DNA of 64,000 nt from NCBI RefSeq assembly GCF_964340395.1, contig NC_135559.1, forward strand, positions 5,178,501 to 5,242,500, read 5' to 3'. Shown here piece by piece: positions 22,422 to 34,400 of the stretch. The notes under the pieces are model-generated. The model made no database searches. It saw only the letters and a program-made list of their open reading frames with translations, and had not been told where the DNA came from. The stretch's first letter is position 1, and the number at the start of each line of letters is the position of its first letter. This stretch comes from Glandiceps talaboti. Lineage: Eukaryota > Hemichordata > Enteropneusta > Spengelidae. The position numbers and the translations under genes were made by a program.

Positions 22422-25400
22422 TTCAATCAAAATCGGCAACAGTAGCATCAATGCAGCATTTTGAAATGGGTAGTATGCTGACATCTCACTCACGTTTTCA
22501 GCGTGATCTCATCTATTTTAGTTTGTCCACCAGGAATTGTAGTGTTTGCTTTCAGTTAGACATCGTAATGTAAAAACCCCACAAAAACGGAAGAAAAAAC
22601 CCTCAAAATCACAACAAACACTACAATTATTGGGCTAACGTACACCTACTATATAGAATAGATTAGAATGTATTTGTGTGCATGTATATATGGGTCATGG
22701 GTCATGGGTGTGTGGATATGTGGATTGCATAAAAGAAACTGTGAAAGAAAGGTGAAAAGGTTGAAGTCAGACACCACTCACAGTATTTTAACTTCTTTGT
22801 ATTGTGTATTGTGTATATACATCAATTAGAAAGGTCACAGAGGTCAAATGACTAAGATGTGCCATGTCATTCAGCCGTTACCAGTATTTTTTACATGAAT
22901 ACTGGCTGATACAGTGATGGGAGGGCAGGGTCACACAACACATATATGTACATTGTCATATACAGACTATGAGGTCAAATGAGTCATTTTATGTGTGTGA
23001 GTATTTATAAATATATAAATTATTGATATCTTAGTATACTCAGACAAAATAAAGCCATTTTCATAAGCTATGGATTCTTGAGAGTCATTACATGATTGTT
23101 CATCACCCACATTAAGTGCCATGTTGGAGAAACCGAAAGTTGAAGTTGTGCCACATTTGGAGATTTTGTTGTTGGTCACATTACCTCTCAAATACATACG
23201 TGACTAATGAATATTCATGGTGTTTTCACTGAAGGCAATAAGCATTTAGGAGTCATGACTATTCATTGTTCACCTCTTACATTATGTATTTCTGCTGACT
23301 TCCAATGAGGCAATGTGGCACATGGTGTGTCTCTGAAATTGTATTTAATATAGGTGATGTAACATCATCAAATGACTGTCTAGAAGGTGAAGTTTATAAA
23401 AATGTCTTTATCTCCTGTGTAGTAGACTGTAAAATGTGGTGCAATTCTAGGAAATGCACTGAGATGTACCCTATATATTTCCTTGGGGAGTTAAAATGGT
23501 TATCATTTATATACAATCAGCCTCAGCTGCCAAAAGGTTTTGTTTATGTTATTATTTGTGTCTAAGCGTTGTTTGTTTATTTGTTTATTTACAGGAAATT
23601 AGTGATGATCCTCACTTGTTTGTTGAAGGAGCCAGCAGTGGTGATGTTAGTCAAGGTAGTCTTGGAAATTGTTGGTTTGTAGCTTCGTGTTCCAGTCTTG
23701 CACAGGAAAAAGAACTCTGGCACAAGGTGATTAATATAAAGTTTACCAATGGACAGACTGGACTGTTCTTTGTTCATGGTTATAGTCTGTAAGGTATGCG
23801 GTGATGGTGCGCCCTCACACATCAGTGAGGGCAAAGTGTCACGACATATCTTACAGTCTAGTTCATGGTGTTAGCCTAGAAATTTGAAAGTTAGAAAGTG
23901 TTTACATACAAAAGACTATAAAAATCACTTTCTGAATTGGTTTATATATGTTAAGCTTCCTCTGGAATGATATTTCTGGCAAAAGTTTCAAGTTAAAAGA
24001 GTATGATTTAGACATGATGATGTTATAATTTCTACTCCAGTCTGACATTACTGAAATTGAAATCTAAAATATCTCAAATATTTTTTACCAAAATGGAAAT
24101 AGATCTCGCGCGATCAATCAATGAATGAAGTCACATTATTTTATACTAAATACTAAAGACCATTAAATGTAAGAGGAACAGTTATTTAGTTGCAAGGATT
24201 TGACCACAATTGATATCTTTGCATGTAGTCAAAAAGTGGCCTTTAAAAATGGCCTTCAGTATACATACATGTATGTAGGGTATCATAACTACCAACTGAC
24301 ACTGTGCTGGTGACCCTGTCTCTATCATTTCATGTTTTCAACACTAGAGGGTGCTCTCAAAGAGAACGTTACTCCCCTTACAAAATGTATGACATCATCA
24401 TCATCATATTATATTCCCTTTGTCAGGTTGTTCCCAGCCATGAAGACCAGGAATGGGATTCAGATAATCCACAGAAATATGCCGGAATATTTCACTTCCG
24501 GTTTTGGAGATTTGGTGCCTGGGTTGATGTGGTGATTGATGACAGGCTACCTACAATCCAAGGAAAACTTATCTTTGTTCATTCTAATGAAAGAAATGAA
24601 TACTGGAGTGCATTGCTGGAGAAAGCATATGCAAAGTAAGTAAAACTAATATAAACTATTTGTTGAGAAGTTTTAAATGATTCGTCATGTGGAGACTGCA
24701 GATGTTATGTCTTACCAGGCTTTGATGGTTCCGATTTACATGTACACTGCAGATCTGTCTGTGAAAGCCTTGACAATTCTCAAATGATATCCCTGTCAAA
24801 CAGTCCCAAATCTTAAAGTGGCCATATGGATGAGAATTTGGTATTTATTTTGGATTTTTATTTGATAAAACAGCTTCACTATGTTTTTCTACTTGAAAAA
24901 ATAATGTGAAATAACATATACCAAGTCCATGTTCATAACTCAATACATTGCAAAAAGATGCAAAAAAGTGTAAAAAGTTTGTTATTGTACGTACAATAAC
25001 AAACATTTTACACATTGTTTAATGTTTTGCTGTTTATTGAGATGTGAACATGGACTTGGTATATGTTATTTCACATTATTTTTTCAAGTAGAAAAACATA
25101 GTGAAGCTGTTTTATCAAATAAAAATCCAAAATAAATACCAAATTCTCATCCATATGGCCACTTTAATGGAAAATCTTTAGAATCATGAATCCATGTAGT
25201 GTTTTTTGTGAGTACATCTTTACCAAAAGAAAATCAGTGGGAGCAATACCCAGCACAGTATATTATTTCTTTAATATATGTATGTATTTGTAGACTATCT
25301 GGCTGTTATGAAAATCTTGATGGTGGTAACACTGCTGATGCCTTGGTAGATTTTACTGGTGGTGTAGCAGAAAATATAGACCTTGTACTCTATGCTGAAA

Positions 25401-28400
25401 ATGAAGATAAAAGAAATGAACTCTTTAAAGATATGATAAAATGTCTGGATAGGAGAGCCTTGATGAGCAGTTCTATCAGGGTATGTATATATGTGCAGCT
25501 CTTGTCTAATAATAATATAGCATGGTGTAATATGGTTTAGTTTAGTGTAGTTTAGGGTATGCAGTGTAGTTTAGTATATATAGTGTAGTATAGGACGATG
25601 TAGTCGTATAGTATAGTGTTGAAGTGTAGTAATGTAGTTTAAGTGCAGTGCAGTGCAGTGCAGTGTAGCGTAGCGTAGTGAAGTGTAATAGTGTAGTATA
25701 GTGCAGTGTAGTGATGTAGTATAGTGCAGTGTAGTATAGTGCAGTGTAGTCGTGTAGTTTAAGTATAGTGTTGAAGTGTAGTAATGTAGTGTAAGTGTAG
25801 TGTAGTGTAGCATAGCATTATGTAATGTAAAGTAGATTGTAGTGTAGTGTAGTGTAGTGTAGTGCAGTGTAGTGTAGTATAGTATAGTGTAGTGTAATGT
25901 AGTGTAGTACAGTGTAGTGTAGTGTAGTGTAGTGTAGTGTAGTGTTATGTTATGTAGCATAGTATAGCGTAGTGTTGTGTATACTAGTGTAGTACAATGG
26001 AGTACAGTCAGTGACTCAAAATTACTTGTGGAGACACATAATCTAAAGTTAATAAATAAATAAATACACAAACACAGATGAACATTAATCACAGTGATAA
26101 CAATGTATAATTCTGTATATATCATATATACTAACTTTGTACATTTTAGTTAGATTTTGTTGTATCCTGTGACTGTAACCTTTGATCAAAGGCAGAATAA
26201 TACAATTTAGCTATGTTGAAACCTCCACAAATGTATGCTGTATGATGATTGCTACATCGACAAGTCTGTTGAACACATTCCCTCTAACCAGCACAGACAC
26301 AGACTAACATATGAAACTCTATGAACACAAATTTTACTGGTAGATTAGGTAATCATATATTAATATTTTCATACTTTCATTTATTTTATTTTTTTGAGTT
26401 TGTAAGCTTAATGTTTATATGTTGAGAGAATGAATTGAATATTTTCTTTACAGGTAGAGGTAAAAGTTGTCTGATTACTAACACATAAACACCAAAAACA
26501 CTACCAGTATGAGGTAACCTAATAGTATATGGGGGACCAGTCACATTTATTGTGGTGTACATGGCCATGTGGGGGTGCTGTTGCGATGTCATGTTTTACC
26601 ACAACTTTGTTGTTCAGTCAAAATGTCTCAAAGAAAAACTGCCAAGTGCCATATATGCGCCTATTCGAGAATTAAATATTAATGATAGGGAAACTACATA
26701 GCTATTGAGTTCCAAAATATCAACATTTTATCGAACAATAGATCAGGGTAATCCCAAGGTATCGTAATGAGGGAGGAGACATTTTATTAGTGAGATAGAC
26801 TGAAATTGTATAATGTATTCTTTGATGTGGGTCACACTTGGGACAGCGCCCTCACACGGTCTTTCACAGTACCACAGACAAGATGTTTGTGACAATATTT
26901 AATGTTAACATGGTCATAATGAGTGGCATCGCTGTGCATAGCTTTAAATACATGAACAAACAGTACATCTTTAACTAAATCAGAGATACATGAGGTTTGA
27001 TCTTGATGCACTATACTTCAGTTTCCGCAATGCTTTCATTGTAGAAAGTGGCTGAATTTGTACTATTCAAAGTTGTGATTTTTATAAGTTTTGTACAAAT
27101 GCACTGTTTGTCCTTGTATACATATTTGTAAGTGACTGGTCTCTTAGACTGCTTCAGAACCAAACTGGCTGTTCAGGGGTGTGTACTGGTACACAGGTTT
27201 ATCATGGAAACCTCATAATACACTATTACACTCCATGCATGCATTACATACATGGACACATGGACCTCAACCATTGTGTGGAAACAGTCAACCCTTATAC
27301 ATGTATAATGGAGTTGTCAAGTATATGGCCATATAAATCATACTGTAATGGTACCACTATACATATTCACAGCACTACACAGTTGTGAACATCTTTTGGT
27401 GTAATTTTTGGTCCATGGTCTCAAACACATTGATTCATGTGTGTATTGTTTCCTTTTGCATGAATAATACACTTGTGAAGACAGATGTCAAATCTGTGTT
27501 TTCTATGTGTTGTTTGAAGTTAACTGTAACTAGTATTATCGTTTCCAAATTTTAGCTGGAGCTCTTTAGTATAGTCATAACTAAAACACAGTGTATTTTC
27601 CATGGCAATTTTATTACAGTTATAACTTCATCAAGATTTTGTATATCTACGATATTTCCTAGTTTTATAATGAACAGACAATAAACATATGCAAAAACAA
27701 TATGTTCTTATCAATGTTGACGCAAACATGTGATGTGTATAGGTCATCTGCACAGGGCTTGGTTTTGATCACTGTTTTTGCTAAGAGCAATATGGAGGTA
27801 AAATTTAGCTGAGTTTCCCTATTACTTTACTGGGTTCTCTACCAAAATTGTGGTAGAGTGTACATGTATGAGAAATTATACCAGCTTTATCATAGTACAG
27901 TGTATTTATTTATTTATTGTATTTATTTATTTAACTTTGACAATAGTCAGGCAGTCCACACAGATGATGAACACCTATAAACATTGACTCCAAAACAAAT
28001 ATACATAGAAGTATGTATGTGAATCTATACCAGGTTTATCTGTTCCCTCCTGTTCTGTTACAAGGGTTACCCAACCTTAGCAAAAATTACTGTTGACATT
28101 ACGTAATAGCAATAACCCTGTTATGCGAATGAATACTGACCAGCACTCCTTCAAGGCAGGGGAGAATCTTGTATATGGATTACTTCATGGCATTGGAATC
28201 ATCATCACCATTACAATGTACTATTTGTTAACTAACCAAGCCATCCAAAACAAAATATTTGTTGTACTGTCTTTTCTCTTTCTATTATCATTATAATGTA
28301 CTATATGTTAACTAACCAAGCCATCCAAAACAAAATATTTGTTGTACTGTCTTTTCTCTTTCTATTATCTCATTTCACTTTTCAGAACTTGTTAGCATTC

Positions 28401-31400
28401 TGCATGATGTCATTTCTGTGTTCACAAATACTTGACAATGTGTGATTTAAATGGAGGATGTACCCATTGGTAGGCCTGGGATACTCATTTGATGTGTGTG
28501 TGCGGTGTCTCTCTGTAGTTTGATGTACTCTGTTGGTTCTTGTCTAGTTTCAAGTCATTCATTAATTTAATTTCATTTACAGGCATTGTTCATTCAGTCT
28601 GTTCATAATTTCATCCAGAAACCATTTGTTGTTGTTAGTTGATGCTGTGATTCCCAATTCCATCCTCAACCCTCATCAAATGTGTTGTAAATATTTATCC
28701 ATGTATAGTTAGCTAGTTGAATACCGTTTTGTTTGGTTGTTTGTTGTTTGTTTAGAAATAGTAGAAATTTTAGCAATTTTGAATATGCGTGTACATTGCA
28801 ACCAGGATTAAATAAATATAATTATTTTAGTGTAGTTGTTTTTTGCACAGTGCATGTTACATGTCAACTAGAACTTAGTCTATCCATCAAGTCCAAAATC
28901 TCACCTTTGGGGTGGTGATAACTAATTACTATTATGTATAATTTATGTATTTTAAAAAAAATGTTCATTCACATGTTTTAACAACTGGACATATCAGTAC
29001 TTTCCTAGAATTTTGGTTAATATGTATATGTTGTATATAAAGTGAACATAATTGCCAAGCCTCATGGTCAACTGCCATTTCTGTACATTCTGAAAACTGC
29101 ATGAAGAGTGCCCTCAACCTTGCTCGGTCATAATTACAAACTGGTGCTGAGCTTGATACATTCATGGCTGACACGAGTAAACTGTGAGGGCTGGCAGATA
29201 AGTATGATAGAGTGTTGTATGTAGAAACTTTGCTTAGAGAATGCTATGATAGTAAGCTTTGTTCAGATAGTAAGCTTTGCTTAGAGAGTCCTTTGGTAGT
29301 AAGTTTTGTTCAGAGAGTGCTGTGATAATAAGCTTTGCTTAGAGTGCTTTGGTAGTAGGCTTTGTTCAGAGAGTGCTGTGGTAGAAGTGTTGGCTGTCTG
29401 TCTTAATTGAATTGTTTGTCATTGTCATGGTGGGATATTGTCATTTTTATATAATAAAAGTGTCAGTGAAACATCTAACATTCATCCCCAAGTTAGGCAG
29501 TAATTCTGCACAAATACACTACATTGTGAAATAAAAGTAAATGTTCTTCCATTTTTTGAAATAAAAATTTTGTTTTCTAATAGAACCAAATAAACCTTTT
29601 AGATTACTAAGGGGACTGAAGTTCATGTAGGTTATGTTGCAAAAGAAAGATTGTTTTATTTTAAAATACATCTATATTTGCAGTAAATTGTTACAGATTT
29701 TATTATTTTCATTTGCTATAAATAGAAGGAATATTGTATGTAATTGTTCATAAACTGAGTTTGGAAATACATGTTTTTCTTCTCATTTTTAGTGTGATAC
29801 ATATTACATGTCCATTGGTCATGGAAACATTGTCACGGTTTGTAGTAACAAAATGATACAATGTAACAATGCTATTGTCTCATACATTTATGTTGTTACA
29901 TTGTTGATAGGTTGAATCAGCTGATCAAATGGAAGCTAAGACTGAGGTAGGACTCGTCAAAGGACATGCCTATGGTATCACAGCTGTCAGAAATGTAAAG
30001 ATTGGAGACACAGGACTGCTGTCGTTTTTCCAAGGAACAGAGAAAATTCCCATGGTCCGACTACGTAATCCATGGGGTGAGAAAGAATGGAATGGTGCAT
30101 GGAGTGATGGGTAAGTGACGTATAGTGTAGAATACAGCTAAAAATATAATCATATTTTGTTGTAGTATTGAACTCAGATCATAAGTAAATTACCAGGCTT
30201 ATATCAGCTCAAAGACTTCGCCTTCTTGGCATTTCACTGATAGTTATAAGCTCTTAAAAGTCATGAATATTCATTGTTCAACCAGTGCATAAACATTTCT
30301 GCTAACTCCCATGATGCAATGTGGCCCACAGCAAAAATCCCCAAATAAGGTAAAAGTTCAATTGTCTGTGTTCTCTAAAATCATGTATACTGTGTGTGAT
30401 GTCAAATCATGAAATAACGCACCATAACCTAAAGTTTATGAAAATACCCATATCCTGGAGTGATATTCCCCTCCCTTTGAAATTGGTCTCACAAGTGTAA
30501 AAAGCTTACACATATAATTGAACTGTCTGACCTAATCTAGCCATTCCCCAGTGCATCCATTGTTACTATGGTAACACTAATTTCTATGGTTGTGTTTCAG
30601 ATCACCAGAATGGGAGAAAGTTAGTAAAAAGGAGAGAGAAAAGATGGGGCTGACATTTGATGATGATGGAGAGTTTTGGTAAGCTATTTATTAAAAAAGT
30701 GACATTTTAATGCAATTATGTTTGGTATTATCACCTACACTGAAATGTAGTTATAGTGTCATAAGAATGTGATGATCACACAACACCACACCACATGACA
30801 CCACACCACATCACATCACACCACACCACATCACACCACACCACACCACATGACACCACATGACACCACACAACACCACACCACACCACATCACATCACG
30901 CCACACCACACCACACCACACCACACCACACCACATTACACATCACGCCACATCACATCACACCACACCACACCACTCCACACCACACCACACCACACCA
31001 CACCACATCACATCACACCACATCACATCACACCACATCACATCACATCACATCACATCAAATAGTATCACATCATTGTTACATCACATCATAGTGCATC
31101 ACATATCCGTATCAAATCATACCACATCATATGGTATGATATTCCTAACCAATCATCTGATATCATCTTATCTATTCACAGGATGACTTTCTTTGATTTC
31201 TGTCGGTATTTCACCAATGCTACCATTTGCCGTCTTCCAAACACAGCTTTTATCAGTTTCCTGAAGACATGGAGAGAGAAGGTGTTATTTAGTAAATGGA
31301 AGACAATCAAAGACATTCATCAGAACAGAGCTGGAGGATGTGTCAATTTCAAAGATACATTCTTACAAAATCCACAGGTAAATTACTGACACATCTGAGC

Positions 31401-34400
31401 TTCCTTATTAGTTTTTATAGCCAGTCAAAATTAGTATTTTCTCAGTGTTTGTACTGAGGTTTTGAAACCCTGATATTCACACAGAAGAGAAAATCTATTA
31501 ACACTAGCTGTAACTGGAACAACATGGTGTTACTATTAGTCTCTCAATCAACTCAAAATAACTCTGCTGTGACAGTTTCTACAACATTTACACCAATTAT
31601 TCATGTTTACCTACTCTGTGAACTGCTATCGTGGCCATTTGTGGCTTTAGCAAAAATACAGACTGACTGATCAACATACCGAATATGATATGAATGCTAT
31701 CTTTACCTATTAGTATTCTATCTCTATTGTAGTTTATGTTTGACATAACTGATGATGATGGTGATGAAGTCATGATATCAATTAGTCAACGAGATAAACG
31801 AGCCGACATCGAACAGCAAAATTTAACTATTGGATATCGAATTATGTCAGTAAGTGTCCTGTACGGTATATCGTGTTCTATCTAACAATTATGTAATAAT
31901 AATAATAATAATGTATACATTATTAATCCAAATTACATTTGGAAATTCAAATATAGTCACCACCTGTGCAGTGCCCAAGTGCTCTTGTATTAAAGGTGAA
32001 CACCACTCGAGGAAGTGAAATCATTTTTGTAAACTATGGTTTCAGTGAAATAATTTCATGATTTTTACATCACTTACAATTACTTGCGAGTTTAGAAAAA
32101 CATCAAGTTGATTTTGTGCCTTTATAGGTATCTTTACAATGGGCTATTGCATCATGGGAGAAATAAATGTATTCAAGGTGCACACTGAGTATTCATGAGA
32201 GCTGTTTGACACTGTTGACTGCTGTTAGAGTATAGACACTCAGAATTCATGAATATTCAGTGTGCAACTATGCTGAATAAATTTTGCATTCAATTGGAGA
32301 TTTTACATGTCTCGTTACAGATCTTGTGAGATGTGCAAATATGCCTCGCACTTACGGTTGTCAAACGTGATTGTGGTCAAGCTTTTGCCATGGCTATGTG
32401 CGATGATGTTGAGAACAATTATAGTATTGCTAAGCATTTGACACTTTCAGCTTGCCCACTCTCAAGTGGTTGCTATGGATGCAATGGTTCACACTGGATC
32501 TCATGGGATGTGCCGCGATACCAAAAAATGTCTTGTTCTGAGACTTATGTCCTTACCACCATTAGTGTATATTTCTCTTAGACAAGGCACAGTTATACTG
32601 TCCAGTAATACAATTTAGAAGTATACACAAGTATAGCAACATGCTGAATACATTGTTTGGTTCCATTTCCAGGTTGAATCTAACCGTAAATATCGTTGCC
32701 ATACCATAAAACCCAAAGTGGTAGATTCTACTTACATCAATTCAAGGAGTGTGTTTGAAAGGAAACATCTGCCACAAGGTCGTTACATTGTCGTAGCAAC
32801 AACCTTTGACCCAGGTGAAGAAGGTGATCTCATGTTCCGTATATTCAGTGAGCATGATTCTAATGCGTGGTAAGTGTTTTGAAATAAGATACATGCATGG
32901 TTTTCAATACCACGTTCTCATATTTATTTACACAAAGTTTTATAGAATGACAGGTGCAGAACACGGTATTAGGTAGGGTAGCGCATGTTGGTTGCATTAT
33001 AACAGTTGACAAGTTGGGAACAGTGCTGTAGAAATGATTATCATGCTGAAGACAGTTTCATTCAAAAAGTGTCCCGTTAACTGAAAAAGTGTCCTCGAAA
33101 TGAAATTGAGAGCACAGTTGAAACAATGGGGAAGAGTTGGAAAGGAGTATAACAGTTGATAGTCAATGTTTATTGTTTATTTTCAGTGAGTTAACCAAAG
33201 ACTGTCCTACTAAGACTTGTTGGAGTGGAATTGTTGGTTATCCATCAATTGTCACATCTATCACAGTCATGAGTGCTGCTGGATTACAGAAAATGGACAG
33301 ATTTGGTGGAGGTACGTAACTTTTACTTGAACTATTTCTACAAGTGTGGAGGACTACAGCTTTTTTTTAGCACTATTAAAGCTGTTCCAGCTGCAACTGA
33401 AACATTTTTTTGAAACTGTTATGTTTAATAGATATAATAACATACTTGTAATATCACACACCCTGAAAAATATTGAATTATCGTGCATGGGGAAACATGT
33501 TTGTGCATAGACCCTAGGGTCTTAGGTTTATGTAGCTATACAGTGACATAATATGCGACAATAAATCCAATTATATTGATTTAGGGGTCTCCACCCAAAA
33601 ATCAGCGATACAATATAATAATAATTTCAACCTGTTATTGGACTGCTTATGGATAAATCAACAATACTATATGATAATAATTTCAACCTGTTATTGGACT
33701 ACTTATGGATAAAGTTCACCTCTAATCAATATGTGCAGGGTCTATATCAATCCATTGTGTAAAATGTTTACCCAACAGGTGCTGATCCCTATGCTTACAT
33801 CAAATGTGAAGGTGATACATACAAATCACCTGTCAAGAAGGGTACGCTCAATGCAGAGTGGAATTATAGTGTACTTTTGTTTCGTAAGAAACCAGAACGT
33901 CCAATCACCATACAGGTATGAACAGCATTGTCACTTTGGTTGGTAACTTGGGTAGATTTTGTTAACCCTTTCAGGACTAGAAACTTTTCGCCAAAATTTT
34001 TGAACAAAAATTCTTGTTTCTCTGTAATTTTTGGAAAAAGATCAACTTTATTTTAGATCAGAATTCAAGAAATATTACTTCCCAATGAAGTAATATTCTT
34101 AAATTTTAGAAAATGTTCTTACAATCAAGTTTCTATTTATTCCAATGTCCTCTCTAGGAATGAAAGGGTTAATCATCACAGTTTACAGGGCAACTCCAGA
34201 TTTTGTTAGATTGATATTGATGTTCAGATTGAGAGATTTGTAGACACTCCCTTTAGTACTCATGTGTTATTAAACAAGTGATAAAACTCAGAACTCACAA
34301 TCACAAATCAATAAGTCTACTTGAGACCACAATGAATACAAATTACTGTAATTTCAGTTCTTTTTCGTTGTGTAATAATGAATGCCATATGTAATATTGT

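Noticed and set aside
25571-26125. 184-codon YTTLH-repeat ORF
   Set aside because: Product of the TGTAG pentamer array.
30850-31186. His/Thr-repeat ORFs in two frames
   Set aside because: Product of the CACCA/CACAT array in calpain intron 7.
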